DNA of 33,933 nucleotides from Candidatus Omnitrophota bacterium (GCA_017995055.1 JAGOJP010000010.1:1-33933); one strand, 5' to 3'; shown: positions 9,035 through 17,522, numbered from the stretch's first letter. The notes: generated by a model not told the origin, from the letters alone. Numbers and translations are program-made.

Positions 9035-11189
9035 AAAGAACGGGCCGGAAGGGAGATTTCTTGGTGGGATTATTATCGCAACGGCCCTGATGGGCCTGAT
9101 GGTTTTCCTGCAGGGTTTCGGGGTGGCTTGTGGTGAGACGGCGCAATATGTTTTTTATGTCCTGTTTTATATCCTTTGTCCGGGGATTCTTCTATCTCGC
9201 TGGCTGTTCCCTGAGCGGAGGAATTTGTTGTTCGATATTTGCGTCGGCTGGACTTCGGGATTCCTTGTCGAAGGTGCGGTTTATGTGTTAGTTGCCCTGA
9301 CCGGACTCAGAATATTATTTTTTACCGCCGTACCGTTTATCATTATTTTTGCTGTCTTTGCCGGCCGGGGTCGTGTTCGTCCGCGTGTCATGCAGCCCCT
9401 TGGTGTCCGGGGATGGTTTGTCCTGGGTGGGTTGTGTCTGGCCGTCATCCTTTTGTGGTCTGTACACAGTTTCCGACACACCCCTCTACCGGAGGCCGAT
9501 TCCGGGGTCACCTATTACCAGGATCTGTTGTTCCATTTGGGGAATACGGTTGAACTTAAGAACCGGTTTCCTCTGGAGAGCCCTCGAGTTTCCGGAACAC
9601 CGTTGTCGTACGCGTTCGGGTCTAATGTCCATATGGCCGTTGCGTCTCTTATTACCCGTGTCGAAGCCAGCACGATTCTGCTCAGGCTGTTCCCTGTGGA
9701 ACTGTTGATCCTCTGGGTATTTTGCTTGTTCTGGGCCGGGTATGAACTCTCGGGCGGGGTGGAAGGAGGGGTGCTCGTCGTGTTGCTTACGATATTTGTG
9801 CGCAGTCTTTCTGGTGTTTTTCAACTGCTGATCGGTTATGCGACGTATCGCTGGAACGGGGAAACAACCTGTTATTATCTTTGGGACTTCTTCCGGGACC
9901 AGATGCTGTCTCATCCGTATCTGAGCCCGTCGTTTTTATTTGGCATGCCGATATTTATTGCCGTTATGGTTTTGATCGCTCAGCAATTGCGAACCGCTGT
10001 TTTAAACAGGCGGGTGGCCATCCTGATTATATTTTATTTAATTGGCGGGGCTTTTGCCAAAGCCACGATTTTACCGGTTCTGATGTTAGGGCTATCTGGA
10101 ACTTTTACGCTTTATTTCTTTTTAACGCGCAAACGGCAGGGGACATTGATATTTTTGTTTTTAGCGGCACTTGTTACTTATTTTGTAGTCAAACCGTTTG
10201 TGCTGGGATTGTATTCTGTAGATGGGTATGTGGTTTTAAAGCCGTTTGATTTTGTCTTCGCCACGCCGTTTTGGAAAATCATGCTGGGATATATCCAGCG
10301 GAACCTACCGATGCAGCTCATGTGGTTATGGAAGAGTGGGCTGTTTCTGTTGACCTTTTTCGGGTATGCTCCGGTTGCGGTCATCGGGTTTCTGCTTTGG
10401 TTGGTATTCAAGGTTAAAACCCGGGAATGGGATATTGTTTCTCTTTGGCTGGTCAATGTGTTTTTTATGACGTTTCTGCTTATTATGGCCATTAAATTTG
10501 GCCCCGGGCAGTGGTATTTTTGGGCTTATGCGTTTGTTGCGTTCGTTGTATTGGCATCCCGGGGATTAATCGGATTTTATTCACAGCGGCCATACGGGCA
10601 CTGGTATTATTTTATTCACGCCGGAATTGTTTTTTCCGCCGTCCTCGGGGTTTTTACAACATGTTATAAATGCGTTTTTCCGGTTGTCAACGAAGAATAT
10701 TGTCGGAACCGCTATGGAGATTATCCTCTTTTGACGAAACCGTTGTTGGAAGCGCTTCGATGGCTGCGGGATCATTCCGGGGTGAATGACATTGTTGCCG
10801 TGAATTTTAATGATTACCCGGGACAGGAAAAAGAAAAATATTGGTATTATTCCGCTTTTTCAGAACGGCGGATTTTTTTGGAAGGGACATATAATACCAA
10901 GGAACAGGTGGACTGGAATTATCTGTATCACCAAGATCCCCGGTATACTCCTTTTGCAGACCGCCGCCAGCTTCTGGAGGATTTCTTTAATCAGAAGCAG
11001 GGTGATGCCCTTGCGGTGATGGCGCAGGGGTATGGGGTTCGATACGTGCTTATAGATAAACGGTGGCGTCCCCCGGAAAAATTTTTAGGGGACGGGCCGG
11101 GATTTATAAAAGTTTTCAGCAGTCCGCAGGTGGATATTTTTAAAATTAATTTGACGCCCACACTTATGAGTGGTATGATTTCTCTATGA
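9027..11189 (+). CDS. Large GT-C-like polytopic membrane protein
   Basis: The product is 720 residues, with roughly a dozen hydrophobic spans from about residue 13 to 540 and a soluble C-terminal domain (about 560-720). An extracytoplasmic loop near residues 150-195 has acidic and histidine residues (DSGVTYYQDLLFH), the position where GT-C enzymes place the catalytic carboxylate. The C-terminal GVRYVLIDKR resembles domains of the PMT/YfhO-like superfamily. The likely role is transfer of a sugar from a polyprenyl-phosphate donor, consistent with the DPM1-like GT2 at 2309. This is inferred from topology and context, not a diagnostic motif. It overlaps the upstream gene by 8 nt and lexA by 4 nt. 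Confidence 0.65.
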   Translation: MNKKNGPEGRFLGGIIIATALMGLMVFLQGFGVACGETAQYVFYVLFYILCPGILLSRWLFPERRNLLFDICVGWTSGFLVEGAVYVLVALTGLRILFFTAVPFIIIFAVFAGRGRVRPRVMQPLGVRGWFVLGGLCLAVILLWSVHSFRHTPLPEADSGVTYYQDLLFHLGNTVELKNRFPLESPRVSGTPLSYAFGSNVHMAVASLITRVEASTILLRLFPVELLILWVFCLFWAGYELSGGVEGGVLVVLLTIFVRSLSGVFQLLIGYATYRWNGETTCYYLWDFFRDQMLSHPYLSPSFLFGMPIFIAVMVLIAQQLRTAVLNRRVAILIIFYLIGGAFAKATILPVLMLGLSGTFTLYFFLTRKRQGTLIFLFLAALVTYFVVKPFVLGLYSVDGYVVLKPFDFVFATPFWKIMLGYIQRNLPMQLMWLWKSGLFLLTFFGYAPVAVIGFLLWLVFKVKTREWDIVSLWLVNVFFMTFLLIMAIKFGPGQWYFWAYAFVAFVVLASRGLIGFYSQRPYGHWYYFIHAGIVFSAVLGVFTTCYKCVFPVVNEEYCRNRYGDYPLLTKPLLEALRWLRDHSGVNDIVAVNFNDYPGQEKEKYWYYSAFSERRIFLEGTYNTKEQVDWNYLYHQDPRYTPFADRRQLLEDFFNQKQGDALAVMAQGYGVRYVLIDKRWRPPEKFLGDGPGFIKVFSSPQVDIFKINLTPTLMSGMISL
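11151..11179 (+). promoter_or_regulatory. lexA promoter with palindrome in the spacer
   Basis: TTGACG (11151-11156), a 17-nt spacer and TATGAT (11174-11179) lie inside the end of the preceding gene. The expected transcription start is at or next to the lexA ATG (11186), and no Shine-Dalgarno sequence is present. The spacer contains CACTTATGAGTG (11161-11172), a dyad with five of six arm positions paired, well placed for LexA autorepression. Confidence 0.55.
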
Positions 11190-11788
11190 ATAAAAATTCC
11201 CCTTTGACGGAAAAGCAAAAAGATGTTTTTAAATTTATTTATAAGAGAATAAGGCTGTCCCATTTGCCACCAACTGTCCGCGAAATCGCGGAGCAATTCG
11301 GTTTTTCATCAACCGGAACGGTCCGGGATTATCTGCACGCTTTGGTAGAGAAAGGCTATATTCGCATTTCAGCGAATAAATCCCGGGCTATAGAAATCAT
11401 TAAGGAGAATTTTTTCCAGATCCCTATCCTGGGCCGGGTCCAAGCGGGGCTCCCCACTCTTGCGGTCGAGGAGATCGAAGGCTACCTTGATCTCGACAGC
11501 CTGGTTTTTTCCGATAATAATACCTTTGCCTTGCGTGTCCGGGGCGACAGCATGAACGGGGCTGGCATTTTTCCGGATGACCTGGTCCTGGTTAAGCGTC
11601 AACCAGTGGCCCAGACAGGGGAAATCGTGGTGGCCCTTATCAGGGATGATGCTACTGTCAAATATCTCCGAAAACGCGGCCGAAATTACTTCCTGGAACC
11701 GGCCAATCCGCAGTATGAACCTATTCCTGTCAACGAAGATGTGATGCTCATCGGAAAAGTGATCAGCGTAATCCGTAAACTTAATTAA
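11186..11788 (+). CDS. lexA: LexA, SOS-response transcriptional repressor and autoprotease
   Basis: This 200-residue protein has the full LexA layout. The N-terminal winged helix is at about 1-65, with recognition-helix region REIAEQFGFSSTGTVRDYL. The self-cleavage site is A87-G88 in GRVQAGLP. The S24 peptidase domain has catalytic Ser122 (GDSM) and Lys159 (ATVKY). It represses DNA-repair genes until RecA filaments trigger cleavage. The start overlaps the upstream stop as ATGA and lacks a ribosome-binding site, so it is translated either by coupling or from a leaderless transcript. Its position at the end of a glycan operon is unusual but probably fortuitous. The gene ends close to an AT-rich stretch that likely promotes the next gene. 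Confidence 0.95.
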   Translation: MNKNSPLTEKQKDVFKFIYKRIRLSHLPPTVREIAEQFGFSSTGTVRDYLHALVEKGYIRISANKSRAIEIIKENFFQIPILGRVQAGLPTLAVEEIEGYLDLDSLVFSDNNTFALRVRGDSMNGAGIFPDDLVLVKRQPVAQTGEIVVALIRDDATVKYLRKRGRNYFLEPANPQYEPIPVNEDVMLIGKVISVIRKLN

Positions 11789-11878
11789 TTGCGAAACTCT
11801 TCTTTACCTGCTAAACTTGTTATAGTGTTAATTAATTTAAAAGTATTATATATATTAATTATAAAAGGGAGCAGGGTT

Positions 11879-12472
11879 ATGCAGACAATAGTGAGGATTG
11901 TGTTACTAATGAGCTTTCTCAATGTGGGCGCGTTGATTGTTGAAGCGCAGGAGCAGGAAAAAAATAGCCTGTATCTTCAACAGCTGCAACAATATGATAA
12001 ATTATGGAACAACTATAATCAGGAACAGGAAGCCCAAAAGCAGCTTGAGTATGAAATTACCAGTTATCAGCATAGCCGTTATACACTGATTAAACAAATA
12101 CGGGAAGCGGAAGGGAAAAGGCTTTCTCTTAAAAATCAGAGAGACCTTTTGCAGGAAGAAGCCACTCAGCTACAGGCAAATTTAAAAGAATATGAATTGG
12201 AAAGCGTGCGGGTAACCCAGGAGTATTGGCGGACACAGGAAAATTATGGCCAGTATCAGGAACAACTTAAGGCGCTTTCCGGGAAGCAGGAACTGGCGGT
12301 TGAGCAAATGAAACAGAAGGAAAAGATGATTAAAGAATTAGACGGGAAATTGAGCCTCCTTGAAGAAGGCAGCCATAAACTGGAAAAGGAGGCGGAAGAG
12401 ATAAAAGCACAGATTCGCCTCAAAGAAGAAAAATTGAAAAACCTTTCTACGCACAAAACCAGAGGACGGTAG
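11879..12472 (+). CDS. Exported coiled-coil protein
   Basis: The product is 197 residues from the ATG at 11879, which has AAGGGAG (about 11865-11871) upstream. A longer TTG-start frame beginning right after lexA has no ribosome-binding site and would bury the signal peptide. The N-terminus is a Sec signal with cleavage likely after VEA at residue 23. The remainder is almost entirely charged, heptad-like coiled coil rich in Gln, Glu and Lys. No family is recognised. A periplasmic or envelope structural role is plausible, similar in style to the coiled-coil proteins at 24223-27448. The very AT-rich sequence at 11789-11870 probably contains its promoter. Confidence 0.7.
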   Translation: MQTIVRIVLLMSFLNVGALIVEAQEQEKNSLYLQQLQQYDKLWNNYNQEQEAQKQLEYEITSYQHSRYTLIKQIREAEGKRLSLKNQRDLLQEEATQLQANLKEYELESVRVTQEYWRTQENYGQYQEQLKALSGKQELAVEQMKQKEKMIKELDGKLSLLEEGSHKLEKEAEEIKAQIRLKEEKLKNLSTHKTRGR

Positions 12473-12534
12473 CGCAGCATTTCAAAAATATTGCGGCAAG
12501 GTACGGATTTGACGCTGTGTCTTCATAATGTTGA

Positions 12535-12549
12535 GCCGGAAGATCCGGC
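12535..12549. repeat. Short GC hairpin upstream of the helicase gene
   Basis: GCCGGA, a three-base loop AGA and TCCGGC form a perfect 6-bp hairpin in the 165-bp gap between the coiled-coil gene and the helicase gene. No T tract follows, so it is not a standard intrinsic terminator. Confidence 0.4.
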
Positions 12550-12624
12550 CCGGTCCTGAAGCCCGGCCATCGTTACTGTCCCATTTTTTCTGAACTATCG
12601 CCAGTCCCAACCATAGTACTGTGT

Positions 12625-12630
12625 TATAAT
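12625..12630 (+). promoter_or_regulatory. Consensus -10 box just upstream of the helicase start
   Basis: A perfect TATAAT ends 7 nt before the helicase ATG at 12638, which would place transcription start at the start codon. No good -35 box lies 16-18 nt upstream and no Shine-Dalgarno sequence is present. A dyad-like CATAGTACTGTG (12612-12623) lies directly upstream of the -10 box. Confidence 0.45.
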
Positions 12631-12637
12631 ATCCGCC

Positions 12638-14593
12638 ATGTCTTTAAAGATCCATTACCAGCAGGAGCTGAATCCGGCCCAGTATCAGGCCGCCACTTCT
12701 GTGGACGGCCCTTATCTGGTTATTGCCGGAGCCGGGTCAGGAAAGACCCGGGTGCTTATTTACCGCACCGCTTATCTTATCGAACAAGGGGTTCAGCCCG
12801 AGGAGGTGTTGCTGCTCACTTTTACCCGCCGGGCAGCCCAGGAAATGTTGAAAAGGGCTGCGGTGATTCTGGACGACCGTTGTGAGCATGTCACGGGGGG
12901 GACGTTTCATTCTTTTGCCAACGCGCTTTTGAGGCGTTACGGTGAATATGTGGGGTTGAATACCCGTTTTATCATTATGGACCAGAGTGACGCGGAAAGC
13001 GCCTTGCAAAGCCTCCGGGTCCGGCTGGGGATGGATAAGCTGGACCGCCGGTTCCCCAAGAAAGAGGCGCTGATGTCTATCCTGTCTTCCAGCGTCAACC
13101 GGGACGAAAATTTTGAAAGTGTGGTCTGTAAAGATTATCCGCATTTCTTGCCCTGGCTCCCGGAAATCCGCCGGATCGCGGACGAGTATGCGGAGTACAA
13201 ACGGCAACAGTCGTTGCTGGACTTTGACGATTTGCTGGTTTTTCTAAAGCAATTGCTTTCTGATAACCCGGATTTGCGGCAGAAACTTTCTTTGTCCTAT
13301 CCTTACATTATGGTTGACGAGTACCAGGACACCAATAAAATTCAGGCTGAGATTGTTCAACTTCTGGCGTCGTCGCATCAGAATATCATGGTGGTGGGGG
13401 ACGATGCGCAAAGCATTTATTCCTTCCGGGGGGCGCATTACAAAAATATTATTTTATTCCCGCAAATGTTCCCGGAGACGCAGATTATCCTTTTGGAGCA
13501 AAACTACCGATCCTCACAGCCGATTCTTGATTTAACCAATCAGCTGATTCAGGCGGCGCCGGAGAAATACGAAAAACAGCTGTTTTCCGACCGCCCGGGG
13601 GCCGGGTTGCCGGTTTATGTGGATGTTCCGCATGAGAACGGCCAGTCCAAATTCGTCGTGAACCAGATCATGCGCCTGCACGAGGAAGGGGTGCCTTATA
13701 AGGATATGGCGGTCCTTTTCCGTTCCGGATGGCATTCCAATGATCTTGAGGTGGAATTGGCCCGCTGGGGCGTCCCATTTATGAAATACGGGGGTCAGAA
13801 ATTCGTCGAGTCTGCGCATATTAAAGATGTGATCAGTTTTTTGCGGATCATGGCCCAGCCGTATCATGACTTAAGCTGGATGAGGGTCCTGGGGCTTCTG
13901 CGCGGGGTGGGGCCGCAGACCGCCCGCCGGATTTTGAAGGAAATCGTTGACCAAAAACAAGGTTTTGAGGCTGATTTATCCCGTTTGAAACCCAAAGATG
14001 GCGTCCTGCAACTCATGGATCTTTTTAAAAAGAGCGATCCCCGGAGGCAGAAGCCTGCAGAATTGCTTGACACCGTGCTGGGCTTTTATATTTCCCTCAT
14101 GCCGGATGTTTATGACGATTTTGACAAAAGGGTCAGCGACCTGGAATCTTTGCAGCATGTCGCCGACCGGTATGAGTCTTTAGAGCCGTTTCTGGCGGAT
14201 ATTGCTTTGGACCCTCCGGAGAAAGACCGGATGGAGAAAGAACGGCGCGCGCCGCGGCAGCCGCACCTTGTTTTGTCGACGATCCATTCCGCCAAAGGCC
14301 TGGAGTGGCACACGGTTTTTATCCTTTTTGTGGCCGAGGGCTATCTCCCGTCTTATCAATCTATGAACAGCGCTGAAGGCGTGGAAGAGGAACGCCGGTT
14401 GCTTTATGTGGCGATGACGCGGGCCAAGGAGCAGTTATTTCTTCTCCGGCCTCAGAGAGACAGATCGATGCGCGCCGGGCTGTCTCATTCCGGATATATG
14501 TACACGCGCCTGTCCCGGTTCCTTTCCGAGGGGAATATTCTGCATCGCTATATGAACGTGCAGTCGGATTGTGATTACTGCGCCATTCCTTGA
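12638..14593 (+). CDS. UvrD/Rep/PcrA-family superfamily 1 DNA helicase
   Basis: This 651-residue protein contains the SF1A helicase motifs in order: Walker A AGAGSGKT (30-37), motif Ia TFTRRAAQEM, motif II VDEYQDTN (D227/E228), motif III GDDAQSIYSFRGA, motif IV QNYRSS (about 288), motif V TIHSAKGLEWHTVF (about 548) and motif VI YVAMTRAKEQL (about 590). It should unwind DNA 3' to 5' with ATP in repair or replication restart. It is somewhat shorter than typical UvrD/PcrA (about 720) and ends soon after motif VI, so the flexible C-terminal extension is missing. Proximity to lexA is suggestive of the SOS regulon but the two are not adjacent. UvrD, PcrA or Rep cannot be told apart here. Confidence 0.92.
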   Translation: MSLKIHYQQELNPAQYQAATSVDGPYLVIAGAGSGKTRVLIYRTAYLIEQGVQPEEVLLLTFTRRAAQEMLKRAAVILDDRCEHVTGGTFHSFANALLRRYGEYVGLNTRFIIMDQSDAESALQSLRVRLGMDKLDRRFPKKEALMSILSSSVNRDENFESVVCKDYPHFLPWLPEIRRIADEYAEYKRQQSLLDFDDLLVFLKQLLSDNPDLRQKLSLSYPYIMVDEYQDTNKIQAEIVQLLASSHQNIMVVGDDAQSIYSFRGAHYKNIILFPQMFPETQIILLEQNYRSSQPILDLTNQLIQAAPEKYEKQLFSDRPGAGLPVYVDVPHENGQSKFVVNQIMRLHEEGVPYKDMAVLFRSGWHSNDLEVELARWGVPFMKYGGQKFVESAHIKDVISFLRIMAQPYHDLSWMRVLGLLRGVGPQTARRILKEIVDQKQGFEADLSRLKPKDGVLQLMDLFKKSDPRRQKPAELLDTVLGFYISLMPDVYDDFDKRVSDLESLQHVADRYESLEPFLADIALDPPEKDRMEKERRAPRQPHLVLSTIHSAKGLEWHTVFILFVAEGYLPSYQSMNSAEGVEEERRLLYVAMTRAKEQLFLLRPQRDRSMRAGLSHSGYMYTRLSRFLSEGNILHRYMNVQSDCDYCAIP

Positions 14594-14631
14594 CGGGGAG
14601 CACGGGCGGCGCCGGGGATTTTAAAAACATC

Positions 14632-15900
14632 ATGGAACTGATTATCTCTTTTTTTAAGCTGATCATCGATTTCATTAACAGCCATTTTGAACATATCCTG
14701 CTTATCCTGATCCTTTACGTGGCCGGACTCGGGTCAATTGTCCTGACTCTTTTGTTGCGCCGGATCCGCCGCAAGATGGTTGTTAAAGCCGTTAATCATG
14801 TCCTGCACTATTGCCTCCTCGCCGGATTTAGTCTGCTCATCGCTTTGACGTTGTATAGCTTCATGATTAATATCGTTAGGAAAGCGTCTTTGGATTTTTC
14901 TTATAAGGTCACCCCTACCACGGAGTGGGTGGAAGAGGATTTGAAGATTTATTTTATCCACGAGAATCAGTTGGTGCGGATGACGGCGGACGGCACTCAG
15001 CGCGAAGTTATTTTTGAATCCGCGGACATGGTGCGGACGTATCATTTTTCTCCCGATGGAATGCATCTGCTGATTGCGACGGAAAAGGGCCTGTGGGTTC
15101 TTCATCTGCGGGACCAGAGCCGGCAGGAGATTGAGGGCCTCCCCCAGGAGGATCCGTCTCCGGATAAAATCAAGGGTGTTGTCGATGGTATTGCCTGGGC
15201 CCCCGATAGCCGGCGTTTTTGTTACCATATTGCCCAATGGACCGATTTTTCCTCGATTGATCACTGGGTCATTTATAATTTGGCCGACCAATCCAGAAAG
15301 ATGCTGAAAAGCCCGGCCTTGAAAATGAACGCCCTGTTATGGGACAAAAAGGGCGAAAATTTATATGAGCTGTGGTTCAACGCGTTGGATACGACGGTTT
15401 ATGCCAATCCCTATGAAGTGAAAGTTTATCAAGTTCCGCTGACCACGCTGAAGCCGGAATTAATTGTCATGTTCCCCTTTGACGAGAAAGAGATCCCCGA
15501 GGAGAATCTCGCTTTGCGGGGGATTGACGTTTTTACGAGGGGAGAAGACCTCTCGTTCGGGCAGGAAGGGAAGAAGCATTTTTCCCCGGTCTCTTCTCAG
15601 GGGGCCAGGATAGGGGTTGATGATTTTGATTATCTTTATTATATTCATAACCGGTGGTGGCGCCGGAAGCTGTTCCGTATCCCCCGGGTGCCCCGCTGGA
15701 GCGATATCCTGCGGTATCAATATAGCGGCGGAGACCTGGCGATCAAGTATATACGCTGGACTCCCAGCGGCCGTTATGTGGTGATGGAGCATTATTTTTT
15801 GGGGTTGCTGATCCTTGAGCCTCGGACCGGGAAGATAGGTCTCTTGGCTAATGACAAGGAAGGGAATACGTTTGGCTGGTATACGCCGCCGGAACTTTAG
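14632..15900 (+). CDS. Membrane-anchored TolB-like beta-propeller protein
   Basis: The product is 422 residues from the ATG at 14632. A TTG at 14590 overlapping the helicase stop (TTGA) is an alternative start but adds only an unremarkable 14-residue extension. Two membrane spans (about 21-42 and 58-80) separate a short basic cytoplasmic loop. The rest is extracytoplasmic and has TolB/WD40-like blade repeats such as YHFSPDGMHLLIAT (137-150), IAWAPDSRRF and IRWTPSGRYVV. Such propellers usually mediate protein-protein contact; no enzyme motif is visible. It sits between the helicase and exonuclease genes without a clear functional link. Confidence 0.65.
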   Translation: MELIISFFKLIIDFINSHFEHILLILILYVAGLGSIVLTLLLRRIRRKMVVKAVNHVLHYCLLAGFSLLIALTLYSFMINIVRKASLDFSYKVTPTTEWVEEDLKIYFIHENQLVRMTADGTQREVIFESADMVRTYHFSPDGMHLLIATEKGLWVLHLRDQSRQEIEGLPQEDPSPDKIKGVVDGIAWAPDSRRFCYHIAQWTDFSSIDHWVIYNLADQSRKMLKSPALKMNALLWDKKGENLYELWFNALDTTVYANPYEVKVYQVPLTTLKPELIVMFPFDEKEIPEENLALRGIDVFTRGEDLSFGQEGKKHFSPVSSQGARIGVDDFDYLYYIHNRWWRRKLFRIPRVPRWSDILRYQYSGGDLAIKYIRWTPSGRYVVMEHYFLGLLILEPRTGKIGLLANDKEGNTFGWYTPPEL

Positions 15901-15941
15901 CCGGCGCACAGCGGCCTGAACCGGGGAGGAACCCGATGTTT

Positions 15942-15959
15942 CTGCCGGGGCCCCGGCAG
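15942..15959. repeat. 18-bp perfect GC palindrome in an intergenic gap
   Basis: Two 9-base arms (CTGCCGGGG and CCCCGGCAG) meet with no spacer, forming a perfect palindrome 23 nt before the exonuclease start. No T tract follows. In RNA it could fold into a strong hairpin near the ribosome-binding site. Confidence 0.7.
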
Positions 15960-15981
15960 GCCGGGGAGATAAGGAGATGAT

Positions 15982-16821
15982 ATGAAGCTGCAGCGGCCTT
16001 TAGTTGTGCTGGACCTTGAGACGACAGGAACGTGGATCGACAAGGACCGGATTATAGAAGTAGGGATGATCCGATGCCATCCCGATGGGGGGCGTCGTTG
16101 TTATGAAAAGAAGGTGAACCCGGGGATCCTGATCCCTCAGGAGGTGGTCGACGTGACCGGGATCAGCAATGAGGATGTCAAAGAGGCCCCGTACTTCCGT
16201 CAGATTGCCGGAGAAGTCCTGGAGTTCTTGGATGATGCGGACCTGGCGGGATTCAACGTCGAGCGGTTTGATTTACCTCTCTTAGCCAGGGAATTTTCGG
16301 ATGCCGGAATTAAATTCGATTATTCCCGGCGGGCTGTTTATGACGCCCAGAAGATTTATCATCTTCATGAACGGCGTGACCTGACGGCCGCTTATAATTT
16401 TTACTGTCATAAAGAGCTGGAGGGGGCGCACTCTGCGATCGTGGATTCCGAGGCGACCCTTGCCGTCCTGTCCGCCCAGTTGGAGAAATACGGACAGGGA
16501 GAGGATCGGCTGGATGTTTTACTGGGTTTTGATTATAAGCAGCGGACGGATTTTTATGATGTGGGCCGTAAATTCCGCTGGTGGAACGGGGAGTTGTATA
16601 TGATGTTTGGGAAATACGCCCGGAAGGAACCCTTAAAAACCATCGCGCAGAAAGACCGCAAATATCTGGAATGGATCCTGACCCAGAATTTTAGCGACGA
16701 CATTAAAGATCTTATTGAAGGGGCGCTGGAGGGACATTTCCCGCAACCCCCTGCCCCGTCTCACCCTGCTCTCCGAGGTATCCCGCCTGGGGGATCCGGC
16801 TATCAGAATGAATTATTTTAG
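15982..16821 (+). CDS. DEDDh 3'-5' exonuclease (DnaQ-like) with C-terminal DUF3820-like domain
   Basis: This 279-residue protein has the exonuclease motifs of the DnaQ/PolIII-epsilon family: D11-x-E13 (LDLETTG), D97 in ERFDLPLL, and H150-x4-D155, giving a complete DEDDh metal site. Residues about 200-250 (MMFGKY...YLEWIL...FSDDIKDLIEGAL) resemble the small DUF3820 domain often fused to such exonucleases. It is shorter than a polymerase and is probably a free-standing proofreading or repair nuclease. AAGGAG lies 5 nt upstream of the ATG. The last 25 residues are Pro/Gly-rich and look unconserved. Confidence 0.88.
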   Translation: MKLQRPLVVLDLETTGTWIDKDRIIEVGMIRCHPDGGRRCYEKKVNPGILIPQEVVDVTGISNEDVKEAPYFRQIAGEVLEFLDDADLAGFNVERFDLPLLAREFSDAGIKFDYSRRAVYDAQKIYHLHERRDLTAAYNFYCHKELEGAHSAIVDSEATLAVLSAQLEKYGQGEDRLDVLLGFDYKQRTDFYDVGRKFRWWNGELYMMFGKYARKEPLKTIAQKDRKYLEWILTQNFSDDIKDLIEGALEGHFPQPPAPSHPALRGIPPGGSGYQNELF

Positions 16822-16830
16822 ATTTCGCTG

Positions 16831-16859
16831 TTGAACGGAAGAGGGTTGCGGGGTATCAT
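16831..16859 (+). promoter_or_regulatory. Candidate promoter of the envelope operon
   Basis: TTGAAC (16831-16836), a 17-nt spacer and TATCAT (16854-16859) lie in the 109-bp gap before the SPOR gene, giving a leader of about 65 nt. An AT-rich stretch further downstream could hold an alternative -10 element. Confidence 0.4.
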
Positions 16860-16930
16860 ACAAGTGGTAAAAATAAAATAGTTTTTAAAATGGATATTTT
16901 ATAAATTTTTAGTTTCTGAGGAGGTGCTTT

Positions 16931-17482
16931 ATGAAAAATCAATGGTTGGTCTGGGTCATCGTAGTGGGGGTCGTGGTTTTGGTGTTGGTGACGTTTAATT
17001 ATCAGAGCGGACAGGATGCCCTGCCGTTAGGGGAAGTTTTTACGGAAAACGAGAGTGACCAGGAACCTGCCATTGAATATGAGTTTGTGCAATCGGACGG
17101 GAGCGTGGCCACTCCGCAGGATAGAATGCCGGCGTTGGCTTCCTCGACGGCGGCCCCGGTGATCCCTCCGGCGGAGGAAAAACCGGCTGGCAGTCCTCCG
17201 GTTGTAAAGCCGCAAGATTTGGAGAAGAAAGATTTTTCTGCGATCCCTTTTACGATTCAGGTCCTGTCTTCGAAAGACAAGCTCCGGGCACAAGAGGCGT
17301 TACAGAAAGTCAAGAATTCCGGGTATTCTACCGCGTATCTCGCCACGAAGGATTTGGGCGAGAAAGGCCTGTGGCACCGGATTTATGTCGGGGCGTTTAA
17401 TACAAAAGAAGAAGCGGACCAGTATTTGCCTCAGGTGAAGAAAGCTTACCCGGACAGTTTTATTATTCGTAACGGGAAATAA
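16931..17482 (+). CDS. SPOR-domain membrane protein
   Basis: The product is 183 residues. A single N-terminal membrane anchor (about 7-22) is followed by a Pro/Ala/Glu-rich linker (about 30-103) and a SPOR domain (about 105-180). The domain opens with FTIQVLSSKDKLRAQEAL and continues with WHRIYVGAFNTKEEADQYL, both hallmarks of the fold. SPOR domains bind denuded septal peptidoglycan, so the protein probably localises to division sites or remodels the wall. AGGAGGTG gives a strong ribosome-binding site. The next gene, an LpoB-like lipoprotein, starts 40 nt later, supporting a cell-envelope operon. Confidence 0.85.
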   Translation: MKNQWLVWVIVVGVVVLVLVTFNYQSGQDALPLGEVFTENESDQEPAIEYEFVQSDGSVATPQDRMPALASSTAAPVIPPAEEKPAGSPPVVKPQDLEKKDFSAIPFTIQVLSSKDKLRAQEALQKVKNSGYSTAYLATKDLGEKGLWHRIYVGAFNTKEEADQYLPQVKKAYPDSFIIRNGK

Positions 17483-17522
17483 CCGGAAAATTTTGTCTGA
17501 AATTTTTAGATAGGAGATCAAT

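Noticed and set aside
11789-11878. TTG-initiated extension of the exported coiled-coil protein
   Set aside because: It starts directly after the lexA stop, has no ribosome-binding site and would displace the clear signal peptide at 11879.
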